Of a stretch of DNA of 64,000 nucleotides, positions 41,280 to 49,507 are shown piece after piece. The notes beneath the pieces were generated by a model. That model did not search any database. It saw nothing but the letters and a program-made list of their open reading frames with translations, and was not told the origin of the DNA. The translations under genes were made by a program, and so were the position numbers. The DNA is taken from NCBI RefSeq assembly GCF_022484265.1, contig NZ_JAKVLR010000001.1:1488001-1552000 (forward strand), given 5' to 3'. The stretch comes from Companilactobacillus sp. (GTDB taxonomy: Bacteria > Bacillota > Bacilli > Lactobacillales > Lactobacillaceae). The first letter of the stretch is position 1. Each line of letters begins with the position of its first letter.

Positions 41280-42305
41280 TTAAGTGATTTTTTCTCCCAC
41301 AACTGGGATTTTTCTGATTAGATACACCAATACAAAGGCTATTAAAGTCGTCAAAATAAATGTTATGAAAAAATGAATTGGATCAATATAATTTGATAGG
41401 AATTTCATGATGATTCCGTGAGTCAAATAAGTTCCAAACGTGACTGGCTCAATCACCCGTAGCCACTTAGTGTTCTTTGTTTGCAGAAAATCATCCAATG
41501 ATTTGAAAACCAAGAATGCTAAAGCTGCTACGATTGGTTTCAAGATTGGTGCTAAGAATGCTAAATACTGCCACGAACCTAGTTGTTGCAAGTTAGACAC
41601 ATAGTTACTCAATAGCATCAACGCCATTGCAAATCCAAACGTTGTATATAAATGCTTGATCTTAATATCTTTTTTAAATAGGACATATCCAACAAAGAAG
41701 TAGCCGATATTACCAACTAAAAACGTTAAATCACCAAATGAATAGGCTGCAAAAATTCTACCTATTTGAGCTGGCAAGGCGACTGCTAATGAATTAAAGA
41801 CGATATTGGTAACGAACCATAGTCCAATCAAGTAATACATGGTTTCATCGTTAATATGGTCAACAATTGGTTTTAAAATTGGCGATAATAAGTAAAACGA
41901 GATCAATGCATACATGAACCAGTAACTTACCAATACTGGCTGATTATACAAATAAATCACACTTTTCAGTACATCCCGTCCATTGAAATAGTTACTCAAC
42001 AATTGAATGAAAATAACACTCAAGACTGACCAAACTAAAAACGGTAAGATCAGTCTGATCATTCGATGCTTCATTACGTATTTCAGATCAGCCGTCTTCC
42101 GACTGTTCAAGATCAATGCCCCACTGACCATAAAAAATAATGGAACATCAATGGACGTAAATTCAGTTACAAAGTTACCAACTGTCCAATGGATCGAACC
42201 ATTTGCCATCTGTAAAATTTTTTCACACGAATGGGACAAGATCACGAAGCTAGCAGCAACGATCTTGACCAAATCTAAATATACAATCCTCTTTTTAGTA
42301 GCGAT
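41280..42305 (-). CDS. Acyltransferase family 3 membrane protein
   Basis: An integral membrane O-acyltransferase of about 341 residues with ten helices. The family start RIVYLDLVKIVAASFVILSH contains the catalytic His, followed by VPLFFMVSGALIL and MIRLILPFLVWSVL. It is likely to acetylate a wall polymer or polysaccharide (OafA/WecH group). The conserved N-terminus continues upstream of the first TTG (42272) with no ATG, GTG or TTG in frame. AGGGGG lies 8 nt before an ATC at 42305, so translation may begin at ATC (giving M-ATKKRIVYLD). If not, TTG 42272 would remove conserved residues. Confidence 0.8.
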   Translation of the reverse strand: MATKKRIVYLDLVKIVAASFVILSHSCEKILQMANGSIHWTVGNFVTEFTSIDVPLFFMVSGALILNSRKTADLKYVMKHRMIRLILPFLVWSVLSVIFIQLLSNYFNGRDVLKSVIYLYNQPVLVSYWFMYALISFYLLSPILKPIVDHINDETMYYLIGLWFVTNIVFNSLAVALPAQIGRIFAAYSFGDLTFLVGNIGYFFVGYVLFKKDIKIKHLYTTFGFAMALMLLSNYVSNLQQLGSWQYLAFLAPILKPIVAALAFLVFKSLDDFLQTKNTKWLRVIEPVTFGTYLTHGIIMKFLSNYIDPIHFFITFILTTLIAFVLVYLIRKIPVVGEKIT

Positions 42306-42538
42306 AAGTTGAACCCCCTAAAGTTAACTTAACTATCATAACAGAGGCAACTAGTAAAAAAATGATTATTCAAATCATATTTGACCGAATTATCATTTGT
42401 TTTCAGAAATGATTGAATTAATGATATTAAGCCGTTTCATTTTACAATCCATGGGGAAAAATTATATCGTTACAGTGGAATTTGTGTTTTCTGAAAAATT
42501 CCTCGATATTTACTAAAACTAAATTATGAGGTGCGATT

Positions 42539-42820
42539 ATGACGAAATTACACGATAATATCCAAGAGAACTATGAGCAAGGCAACTATCAAGGCGCTGA
42601 AGCTTCATACCAACAAATGAAATCAACCCAATTGAAAACTATGTCCGACAATGTCAGAAGCGACTATCAAATGGGTTACGATCAAGCCATTGCCGATTAT
42701 AAGAACCACAATCCATTCCATTATTACCCTGACAAGATCCTTCAACTCAGCAATAGTGGCAAACCACAAGTTGCAGACTACGTTCAAGGCTATAATACCG
42801 GCAAGAATTCCACAAAATAG
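42539..42820 (+). CDS. Small soluble hypothetical protein
   Basis: A 93-residue hydrophilic protein rich in Gln, Asn and Tyr (NIQENYEQGNYQGAEASYQQ; YQMGYDQAIADYKNHNPF). GAGGTG is 5 nt before the ATG and a terminator follows directly, so it looks like a real gene. There is no signal peptide, membrane helix or recognised motif. Repeated Y-x-x-G/A spacing suggests helical repeats. Confidence 0.65.
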   Translation: MTKLHDNIQENYEQGNYQGAEASYQQMKSTQLKTMSDNVRSDYQMGYDQAIADYKNHNPFHYYPDKILQLSNSGKPQVADYVQGYNTGKNSTK

Positions 42821-42830
42821 ACTATTAACA

Positions 42831-42862
42831 ATAATGCTGCGAGAGTTCGCAGCATTTTATTT
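42831..42862 (+). terminator. Terminator of the 42539 gene
   Basis: AATGCTGCGA-GAGT-TCGCAGCATT is a perfect 10-bp stem followed by TTATTTAT. Confidence 0.85.
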
Positions 42863-42890
42863 ATCCATAAAATTTGAACTTCACAATTAA

Positions 42891-42933
42891 TTCACATTTT
42901 CAAAATAGTTTATTCACGGTTAACAGTTATAGT
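42891..42933 (+). promoter_or_regulatory. Promoter with 22-bp-spaced direct repeats, sRNA copy 1
   Basis: TTCAC occurs at 42891 and 42913, exactly 22 bp apart, and a -10 TATAGT lies at 42928-42933. No normal -35 is visible. The same geometry is kept at copy 2. This pattern fits activation by a response regulator binding a direct repeat. Confidence 0.5.
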
Positions 42934-42938
42934 ATTAA

Positions 42939-43052
42939 TTGTAGATAAGAGATATATGTCTCTTACCTCTCCCCCCTATAACATAATATATATTTAATCC
43001 CCTAAATATAATTCACGTAAAAAGAACACTCCTCCCCAGAGTGTTCTTTTTT
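42939..43052 (+). ncRNA. Candidate small RNA with C-rich loops, copy 1
   Basis: A likely RNA of about 112 nt. A 5' hairpin AAGAGA-TATATG-TCTCTT (42947-42964) is followed by CCTCTCCCCCCTATAAC, then AATCCCCTAAAT, and a terminator GAACACTC-CTCCCCA-GAGTGTTC (43024-43046) with T6. The copy at 44265 is nearly identical outside the loops. Its terminator stem differs by two compensated base pairs. C-rich CTCCCC loops could pair with ribosome binding sites, as in streptococcal csRNAs. The terminator also serves the converging gene at 43058. Confidence 0.65.
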
Positions 43053-43057
43053 ATTGT

Positions 43058-43486
43058 CTAGTTATTAGTATTTACATACAGAGGAGCAACAAACATCGTG
43101 CCGTATTCTACCGCTAGATTGTCATCGTCAGTATATTTAATAAACTGAGTATCTGAAATTTGATAATAAGTCGTACCTAGACTGCCAGTCACCGTGTTGA
43201 TGGCATTCCACTGACTTCCAGGAATCGCTTTGATATTAGATTTAACCAATTGACCATCTTTAATGACATAAGTTGGTACGTTACTTTCTTTAACTGTGAT
43301 GGATACGTATTTATATCCATACCCATTATTTAGCTCTGGTTTATTTTTGGCATTATCATCCACCGCTTCGATTGATTCAACATAATCAGGTTCAGTGGAA
43401 TTGTCGGCACTTGCTTGAGCAACGCCAATGGGAGAGATCACACCAAAAGAAATTGCTATTAAAGCAGCTGTAATAAATTTTTTCAT
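43058..43486 (-). CDS. Small secreted SLAP-like protein
   Basis: A 142-residue exported protein. The signal peptide is about 26 residues (MKKFITAALIAISF to QASA). The mature part has an acidic linker and one SLAP/DUF5776-like module: VPTYVIKDGQLVKSNIKAI, WNAINTVTGSLGTTYYQIS, and TQFIKYTDD. It is similar in design to the repeat protein at 44484. A weak GGGG precedes the ATG. It faces the candidate small RNA copy 1 and shares its terminator. Confidence 0.75.
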   Translation of the reverse strand: MKKFITAALIAISFGVISPIGVAQASADNSTEPDYVESIEAVDDNAKNKPELNNGYGYKYVSITVKESNVPTYVIKDGQLVKSNIKAIPGSQWNAINTVTGSLGTTYYQISDTQFIKYTDDDNLAVEYGTMFVAPLYVNTNN

Positions 43487-43590
43487 GTATTAACATCCCC
43501 TTTGGTTCAAATTATAAGATAGTTCAATTGTGAAATATATAATTATGTAATCAAAACGTTAAATCTCGCAATTAGGAGCATTTAAACATT

Positions 43591-43604
43591 GAAAACGTTT
43601 TCTT
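43591..43604. promoter_or_regulatory. Putative catabolite-responsive element (cre)
   Basis: TGAAAACGTTTTCT agrees with the CcpA consensus TGWAANCGNTNWCA at all but the last base and contains the palindrome GAAAACGTTTTC. It lies 75 bp before the membrane-protein gene at 43679 and about 105 bp from the divergent SLAP-like gene. Confidence 0.55.
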
Positions 43605-43678
43605 TTGGATTAAACTTAACTTAGTAGTTATCTTTTAAATAATTTAATAACCATTTTTTGCTATCGGGGGAGAAAGTC

Positions 43679-44194
43679 ATGCTATTCTATATCTTTTTTG
43701 GATTAATTGTCCTATTTGAATTATATGCGGTAATCAAGCTGAGCTATGATCACAAAACGTCTGCAGATATTTTAAAATCCACTTGGTATATTGACTACGT
43801 CGCTAAAATTACGACTGATAATCCTCAGCAATATGCTACGAATACTTTTTACACTAAAGTGATCCTTTCTTTAAGAGGGTTCTTTGGGATTTCGATTGGT
43901 ATGTTTCTGGCGGGTGTTTACGTCTACCAAGAACACAGCGATAATTTGATCCTGATCATCTCAAGTATTTCATTTACGTTAACTGCGCTAATCATTTACA
44001 TTCTGAATAAGCGTCAATACACGTTGCTGGTTAAAAATATCGATCAATATCGCCAACAAGTAGAAAATTTTAGTTCACTTGACCAGGAAGAATTTGCTAA
44101 AAATAAAGATCAATTTCAAAAAGCACCCAACTTGTGGCTGTTAGAATTCATTTTTGGCGTTGTTGCAGTCATATTCATCCTACTTTTTTGGTAG
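43679..44194 (+). CDS. Hypothetical membrane protein
   Basis: A 171-residue protein with four helices: 2-20, about 67-85, about 93-112, and a final one at 152-170 (LLEFIFGVVAVIFILLFW). Between the third and fourth is a charged cytoplasmic loop of about 35 residues. GGGGGAG stands 6 nt before ATG 43679; an in-frame TTG 21 bp upstream precedes that site and is rejected. No family recognised. The candidate small RNA copy 2 follows. Confidence 0.65.
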   Translation: MLFYIFFGLIVLFELYAVIKLSYDHKTSADILKSTWYIDYVAKITTDNPQQYATNTFYTKVILSLRGFFGISIGMFLAGVYVYQEHSDNLILIISSISFTLTALIIYILNKRQYTLLVKNIDQYRQQVENFSSLDQEEFAKNKDQFQKAPNLWLLEFIFGVVAVIFILLFW

Positions 44195-44216
44195 TAACAG
44201 CATTCTTCATAATTAA

Positions 44217-44259
44217 TTCACATTTTCAAAATAATTTATTCATGGATAATCGTTATAGT
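44217..44259 (+). promoter_or_regulatory. Promoter with 22-bp-spaced direct repeats, sRNA copy 2
   Basis: TTCAC at 44217 and TTCAT at 44239 repeat the 22-bp period, with TATAGT at 44254-44259, the same 15-bp offset from the second repeat as in copy 1. Confidence 0.5.
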
Positions 44260-44264
44260 ATTAA

Positions 44265-44378
44265 TTGTAGATAAGAGATGAACGTCTCTTACCTCTCCCC
44301 CCTATAACATAATATATATATTTAATCCCCTAAATATAAATACTCTTAAAAACACACTCCTCCCCAGAGTGTGTTTTT
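44265..44378 (+). ncRNA. Candidate small RNA with C-rich loops, copy 2
   Basis: A duplicate of the RNA at 42939. The hairpin AAGAGA-TGAACG-TCTCTT keeps its stem while the loop changes. CCTCTCCCCCCTATAAC and TTTAATCCCCTAAAT are unchanged. The terminator is ACACACTC-CTCCCCA-GAGTGTGT with T6: the loop is identical and two stem pairs are changed on both sides. Here no converging gene needs the terminator, which supports an independent RNA gene. The next gene starts about 100 bp further on. Confidence 0.68.
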
Positions 44379-44483
44379 TGTTGCCCAGAATTACATTTAT
44401 TATAAGACGCTATATTATCCTTTAATACATCGGCCATCGAATAGATGTTATGGTTAATTCATAACAACATTAAAGGAGTTATG

Positions 44484-45101
44484 ATGAAAAAAACATTTGG
44501 ATTTGGTTTATTATTTTTAGCACTGTTTGCTTTAATTACTAGCCTTTTAATTCCAAAAGCTCACGCTACAACTACAGAGCCAACTGTTGGACCTTCAGAA
44601 CAAATCGTTATTGGAAATTCTGACGAATCAGACTCAACTTCAGTTCCAGTTTACCGATTTAAAGATGGACAAATTAAGAAAACCAAAAATAATCAATCTA
44701 CAATTACCAGCACAAAGAAACGCCTCGCTATATTTACAGCTAATCGGACAAAAATCGATAATCAAACTTTTTGGAAAATTGGAAACAACAAATTCATCGA
44801 TAACAATCGAGTTAATGTGATTCACGGACATGATATTCCTATGAATTATCATGGATTAAAAGATCCAGTCACAATTTACATAACAGCTTCAAATAAAGAC
44901 AATTCCACCTCAGTCCCAGTTTATAAATTACAACAGGGTGAGATGATTCAAACTAATAGGACTAAATCAATGATTAACAAAGATAAGTCACGACTGGCGG
45001 AATTTTCTGCAGACAGAACCAAGTATTACCACGATACATATTGGAAAATCGGCGATAACGAATATTTAAATAATGATCGGATTGCCATTTCTAAGCAATA
45101 A
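44484..45101 (+). CDS. Secreted protein with two SLAP-like repeats
   Basis: A 205-residue exported protein. The signal peptide is about 29 residues (MKKTFGFGLLFLALF, cleavage after AHA). The mature part is two repeats of about 65 residues, each starting STSVPVYxxxxG, then an RLAxFxADRT-like strand and a (T/F)WKIGxNxYxxNxR end. This is the DUF5776/SLAP wall-binding pattern. AAGGAG is 5 nt before ATG 44484; upstream in-frame starts lack a site. No other domain is present, so it may be a bare wall-binding protein. Confidence 0.75.
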   Translation: MKKTFGFGLLFLALFALITSLLIPKAHATTTEPTVGPSEQIVIGNSDESDSTSVPVYRFKDGQIKKTKNNQSTITSTKKRLAIFTANRTKIDNQTFWKIGNNKFIDNNRVNVIHGHDIPMNYHGLKDPVTIYITASNKDNSTSVPVYKLQQGEMIQTNRTKSMINKDKSRLAEFSADRTKYYHDTYWKIGDNEYLNNDRIAISKQ

Positions 45102-45105
45102 TAAT

Positions 45106-45139
45106 CAAAAAGTCTGAACTGTTGGGTTCAGACTTTTTA
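45106..45139 (+). terminator. Terminator of the 44484 gene
   Basis: AAAAAGTCTGAAC-TGTTGG-GTTCAGACTTTTT, nearly perfect 13-bp arms. Confidence 0.88.
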
Positions 45140-45211
45140 ATTTTTCATCTCCAAGTAATGTTAAATCCAGCTATAATTAGGTTACTCACAAAATTATATA
45201 GGGATTAAATT

Positions 45212-46639
45212 ATGTTATTAAAGAGACCTAAATTACTTGAATTAATCATATTCGCTTTAACATACATCTATTTCGGAATCTTTCGGTACTTCTTGATTCC
45301 AAGCGGGGACGACTACTTTTGGTATGGGGAAAAAGGTAGTTATTTGATGTCGCACGGATTTTTCTCGACGTTGCCAATGGTCGGTGGCAGTAGTAATGGT
45401 CGCTATCTAGGCAATTTGTTGGAAATTGCCATGATGCGACACTTAGCAATAGGTATCTTAGTCTTTGCGTTCTTTTGGACGTTACTACTTTGGACAATTT
45501 ATCAACTGACTGGTCGCAACTTAAAGATGTTGCCAATTGCATTGTTGCTGCCATTTTTCATGCAAAATGCTTTTTTAAATAATATTTTGGTTTGGAACAA
45601 CGGCTTTATTATTTACGTTCCGTCAATTGCACTAGTCCTCAGCTACTTGGTGATCTGTCGGTCTAATTCCCAGTTGCAATCAAGCTGGTTGATGTCCGTT
45701 TTAGCTTTTTTCATAGCGTTAGCTGGTGGTTTATTCCTCGAAAATGTCACCACCTTGCAAATTGCATTAGCACTTCTACTCATTATCTTCTTTAGAAAAA
45801 ATCTTCAAAAGCATCATTTTGCCTATTTATTAGGAGCAATCGCTGCTGCTGCCATAATGTTTAGCAATCGTTCCTACTATGTTGGCCCTACTGCCTATCG
45901 ACAAACTACTCATGACCCAATCAAGATTTGGCAAACATTTGTTGATTATACTCATTTTTGGCTGATTTCATTCAATTGGATTGTTATCGTCGTTATGGCC
46001 GTTTCGCTGATCATCTTAGCGTTGAAGTCTACAGTTAGCACGCTAACGAAAACTATTATTATTTTCAGTTCAGCAACCCTTGGAATTTACTATTCTATTA
46101 TTTCACTAGTTTTCAGTAAATTTAATCAAAACGAGATCTACGCTTTCACCAATATGAATCACACGTTGGCGACTATTGACACGTTAGTCAGTCTATTATT
46201 AATAGTTTTCATCGCCTACTGCATTTACACCTTTTTTAAAAATGATAAATTCATGTGGATCTACTATCTGTCAGCTGGAATTTCTTTTGGACCAATGTTG
46301 ATTGTCATATCTCCAGTGACTAGTCGTGGCGAATTCACCTCATTTATCTTCATATACTTAATAGTGGCAAGTTTTCTGATCAAAGCTATTCAGGAACTGC
46401 AAATCAACCCGCTGTCTATCACCGTTATTCTGTCGATCCTACTATTATTCTTAGCAGGAAACTATCAACTAAAAATGTATCGCAACTATCAGGCTAATTT
46501 AGAACGAGTGAATCAAGACAGCTTTTTATATGACAACAAGCAGCTGACAAAACATGTGCCGTATCGGAAATTTGTCGTCGTAAACGACCAGCTGATCCAG
46601 CAGGACTCAACTTATTGGCGACTGAGACTTCAAAAGTAA
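45212..46639 (+). CDS. Polytopic membrane protein, DUF6056/glycosyltransferase-like
   Basis: A 475-residue protein with about 11 helices. Just after helix 1 is SGDDYFWYGEKGSYLMSHG, followed by a SNGRYLGNLLE loop. An acidic pair in the first outer loop is typical of polyprenyl-phosphate-sugar-dependent GT-C glycosyltransferases and of the DUF6056 family. The C-terminal 70 residues are a soluble outer segment. It probably modifies a wall polymer, judged from the fold only. Monocistronic with a terminator. Confidence 0.7.
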   Translation: MLLKRPKLLELIIFALTYIYFGIFRYFLIPSGDDYFWYGEKGSYLMSHGFFSTLPMVGGSSNGRYLGNLLEIAMMRHLAIGILVFAFFWTLLLWTIYQLTGRNLKMLPIALLLPFFMQNAFLNNILVWNNGFIIYVPSIALVLSYLVICRSNSQLQSSWLMSVLAFFIALAGGLFLENVTTLQIALALLLIIFFRKNLQKHHFAYLLGAIAAAAIMFSNRSYYVGPTAYRQTTHDPIKIWQTFVDYTHFWLISFNWIVIVVMAVSLIILALKSTVSTLTKTIIIFSSATLGIYYSIISLVFSKFNQNEIYAFTNMNHTLATIDTLVSLLLIVFIAYCIYTFFKNDKFMWIYYLSAGISFGPMLIVISPVTSRGEFTSFIFIYLIVASFLIKAIQELQINPLSITVILSILLLFLAGNYQLKMYRNYQANLERVNQDSFLYDNKQLTKHVPYRKFVVVNDQLIQQDSTYWRLRLQK

Positions 46640-46659
46640 TTCGTACCAGCATAGATTCC

Positions 46660-46702
46660 TAAAAAGAGGCTACCAACAAAATTTGTTGATAACCTCTTTT
46701 AA
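46660..46702. terminator. Bidirectional terminator
   Basis: AAAAGAGG-CTACCAACAAA pairs with TTTGTTGATAA-CCTCTTTT, with two mismatches; it separates the converging genes at 45212 and 46703. Confidence 0.83.
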
Positions 46703-47206
46703 TTATTGTCCGATTGTTTGTCTCAATTGAGAGATCGAACCATCAGAATTCAACTTTTGATATTGGGAGTATGTTTCGACCCAATTACCTTCGCTCATTG
46801 ACTTACGAATGCCATCGTATTTTTCGTCGCTGAATAATGCTTTGGCTGCTTTCTTTGAAGCAGATTCAGATAATGAAGAGGATTGGTGGATCAATTCGGC
46901 TGCCTCTTCTTCATTGTTAGCGGCCTTCATAATCGTAGACATCTTAGTACCCTTTAATTTGCCAGCATACTTATCGACGTTCTCGTCATGCTTAGGATCA
47001 CCAGTCTTTTTAGATTTAACCTTTTTAACTAACTCATCTTTGATCAATTTATCCGTTGGCGTATCGTTTCCAGTTGCTGATCTAATGCCATTATTGATGG
47101 GAACGAAGAAAATCACTCCTAAAATCAATACGACGATAATACCTAAAATCGAGAAACCGAAAATTTTCTTCTTGCTTGTTTTTGCACGATGCATATTCTC
47201 ACCCAT
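46703..47206 (-). CDS. Membrane-anchored protein, paralogue of the 50705 gene product
   Basis: A 167-residue protein with a basic N-terminus, one helix (FGFSILGIIVVLILGVIFFV), and a charged extracytoplasmic part. The last 75 residues (NNEEEAAELIHQSSSLSES, GNWVETYSQYQKLNSDGSIS) align with the C-terminus of the gene at 50705 (AAQLIQSQSGMSQVQSQ, GNWIGAYQQYQTLSNNGAIS). An internal ATG at 47194 is an alternative start. The shared domain is helical and not recognised. Confidence 0.7.
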   Translation of the reverse strand: MGENMHRAKTSKKKIFGFSILGIIVVLILGVIFFVPINNGIRSATGNDTPTDKLIKDELVKKVKSKKTGDPKHDENVDKYAGKLKGTKMSTIMKAANNEEEAAELIHQSSSLSESASKKAAKALFSDEKYDGIRKSMSEGNWVETYSQYQKLNSDGSISQLRQTIGQ

Positions 47207-47284
47207 TTTCCATAGTTAAAGTTGGCTTTAATTATAACTATACTAACTAATCATTACAAGCCACTTATCAATGCTTATTTTAGG

Positions 47285-47320
47285 CAAAAAGAAACCGCTA
47301 AAGCTGCTAACTTTAACGGT
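47285..47320 (-). terminator. Terminator of pepC
   Basis: ACCGCTAAAG (47294-47303) pairs with CTTTAACGGT (47311-47320), with one mismatch; on the minus strand it is followed by TTCTTTTTG. Confidence 0.7.
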
Positions 47321-47343
47321 AAATTTTTTTCAAATTTGATTTG

Positions 47344-48666
47344 TTATTCCATTGCATCCCAGGCTGGTAAAACTATTGGTTCTTGGTCAAATGCGGCCAG
47401 CTCGTCAGATGTTAAGTACTTCTTGTTGATGACTACTTCATAGACGTTTTCATCAAACCACTTGTCGTCCATGGTGAAGTAACCCTTGTCTCCATTGGCT
47501 TCGCCCCATGAATTTTCAACTTTCCAACGATTTGGTGCATCATTGATCAAGTTGACGCCAGTAAAGACCATCGCATGTGAGACAGAGGCATTTCTGGTAT
47601 CTAAGGCATCGCCCTTGTCCAGTTTAGTATCGATACCAAATAGTTGATCGTACTGGTACAAGTCACCAAACAACAAGCCCTTGCTACGTTCTGATTGCTT
47701 GCCGACATCATTGCCGAACCAAACAGTATCGTTAGCCTTTAATTGTTGAATCGTCAATTCTTTTAGACGTTCGATCGGTAGGTTAAAGAACTTCTCAGCT
47801 TCTCCACCAACAATGTTTCCTTGAGTATCAATTGTATATGACTGATTATATTTCTTGCTCGTTTGTGGAGAATTCATAACGCTGATATAGTCATTTAAAT
47901 CAATTGCAAAATAATTTTTGAAAAAGTCCTTAGGCGTTATGCTTGGGTCTTCGATCATTTTGCCATTGTCATCTTTGATCGACAATTCGAAGTCGACTGG
48001 TGGTTGACCGAATGAATAGACGCAAATCCGATAAACATCAGACAGCATTTCTTGAACGCGTTCGTCTGTTGGTTGACTATCCTTGATCATCTGGCGGATC
48101 TCCATACCATCTTTACGAAGCAAGTTATTCAAAGTCGAGTTGAACTCACTGGTGTTTTCAGATGCGACAGTTTCAGGCATTGCATAGCTTGGAACCACAC
48201 CGTACTTTTTGATCAAGTTAGCACCATATTGCCATTGACCACCATCTCCACTTGGAGAAGCAAATAGCCAATTGACTTTGCGGTCTGTCAAAGGCATATC
48301 TGCTGTCTGAATGATATTTTGGAAAAAGTAGTTGGCCTTTTCCAAACGATCATAGAATGACAAATAGTTTTCTGACAATTCAAAGTCCTTCACATTATAT
48401 CTAGTGGCGAATTCAGTTCTCAAGTTAGTTAGTGTTGAAAAAAGCCAACAACGTCCAGAACGCTTTTGGTTAGTTACTTTGCCAGTTGGTACCTCAACAT
48501 TAAAGGCTGGGTTCAATTTACTCTTAGCCTCGATGTTTTGGGCTGCTTTGTAAATTCCAACTTCAGCAACTGCGTGACGTAAAGCATTATTCGATACGTC
48601 GTGATTTAAGTTCTCGTGAAAATCTGCTAAACTAGCTTTATTAATTTCTTTCGTCAAATTAATCAC
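47344..48666 (-). CDS. pepC: Aminopeptidase C (C1 family, bleomycin-hydrolase type)
   Basis: A 440-residue cytoplasmic cysteine aminopeptidase that releases N-terminal residues from peptides. The catalytic Cys lies in RSGRCWLFSTL (about 73), His in VSHAMVFTGVN (about 367), and Asn in VENSWGEANGDKGYF (about 388). The C-terminus LPAWDAME matches the PepC-type end that reaches into the active site. The length is that of lactic-acid-bacterial PepC. PepE/PepG endopeptidases are close relatives and cannot be fully excluded. It is divergent from gatD across 46 bp. Confidence 0.93.
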   Translation of the reverse strand: MINLTKEINKASLADFHENLNHDVSNNALRHAVAEVGIYKAAQNIEAKSKLNPAFNVEVPTGKVTNQKRSGRCWLFSTLTNLRTEFATRYNVKDFELSENYLSFYDRLEKANYFFQNIIQTADMPLTDRKVNWLFASPSGDGGQWQYGANLIKKYGVVPSYAMPETVASENTSEFNSTLNNLLRKDGMEIRQMIKDSQPTDERVQEMLSDVYRICVYSFGQPPVDFELSIKDDNGKMIEDPSITPKDFFKNYFAIDLNDYISVMNSPQTSKKYNQSYTIDTQGNIVGGEAEKFFNLPIERLKELTIQQLKANDTVWFGNDVGKQSERSKGLLFGDLYQYDQLFGIDTKLDKGDALDTRNASVSHAMVFTGVNLINDAPNRWKVENSWGEANGDKGYFTMDDKWFDENVYEVVINKKYLTSDELAAFDQEPIVLPAWDAME

Positions 48667-48712
48667 CTCATTGATTCAATGTTACAATACTTTACCATTT
48701 TTGGAGAATATT

Positions 48713-49384
48713 ATGTCTGATACTATCAAAATCGCTTACTTATACGAAGATCTAATGAATACATACGGAGACAGTGGTGACGTCAAGATCCTCAGTTTCC
48801 TATTAAAAGAACAAGGCTACGATACTCAAGTAGATAACGTTAGTTTGGATGATGAATTCAATGCCTTTGATTACGACTTCTTATTCTTCGGCGGTGGTCA
48901 AGATTTCGAACAAACTGTCGTTGCTAAAGACTTGATCCGTCATCGTGAGACTATCAAGGATTACATCGAAGCTGGTAAGCCAATGCTTTGCATCTGCGGT
49001 GGCTATCAATTCTTGGGTAAATATTATCAAACAGTTGGTGGAGAAACCATCAAGTGTCTCAACATCTTACCTTTCCACACAGTCTTTAAAGCTGATAGTC
49101 GTATGATCGGCGATACTGAATACGAAACTGAATGGGGAACTGTTCGTGCATTTGAGAACCACAGTGGTAGAACTTATTTCGATGACAAGAATAAACTTAA
49201 ACCACTTGGTAAGATGATCGAAGGATACGGAAATAACCCTGAAGACAAGGCTGAAGGTATGCGTTATAAGAATACTATTGGTTCATACTCACATGGTCCC
49301 ATCTTAAAAAATGAAAACATTGCTCGCTCAATCGCTCAAGAAATTATCAAATCTCATCAAGAAAAAATGTCAAAACCTAAATAA
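48713..49384 (+). CDS. gatD: Lipid II isoglutaminyl synthase subunit GatD
   Basis: A 223-residue glutaminase that supplies ammonia for amidation of D-Glu in lipid II, working with MurT. It has LYEDLMNTYGDSGDVKIL at the start, FFGGGQDFEQTVVAKDLI, the nucleophile in LCICGGYQFLG (Cys about 94), and GSYSHGPILKNE with the catalytic His. GGAG precedes ATG 48713; the longer frame from 48671 overlaps the pepC promoter region and is rejected. murT is not adjacent, whereas the two genes usually form an operon. Confidence 0.92.
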   Translation: MSDTIKIAYLYEDLMNTYGDSGDVKILSFLLKEQGYDTQVDNVSLDDEFNAFDYDFLFFGGGQDFEQTVVAKDLIRHRETIKDYIEAGKPMLCICGGYQFLGKYYQTVGGETIKCLNILPFHTVFKADSRMIGDTEYETEWGTVRAFENHSGRTYFDDKNKLKPLGKMIEGYGNNPEDKAEGMRYKNTIGSYSHGPILKNENIARSIAQEIIKSHQEKMSKPK

Positions 49385-49388
49385 ATCT

Positions 49389-49420
49389 CAGACCCAGTCC
49401 TCAGCGACTGGGTCTTTTTT
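49389..49420 (+). terminator. Terminator of gatD
   Basis: AGACCCAGTC-CTCAGC-GACTGGGTCT followed by T6. Confidence 0.9.
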
Positions 49421-49507
49421 ATAAGACGATATCTTTCAAAAAATCTTCCCATATTTTTTTAATTGTATTAAGCTGTTGATACTAACATTTCTAACATCGA
49501 GGAATCC

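Noticed and set aside
42961..43060. C-rich repeat segment as merely the terminator of the converging SLAP-like gene
   Set aside because: Copy 2 keeps promoter, hairpin and terminator where no converging gene exists, so an independent RNA is the better explanation.
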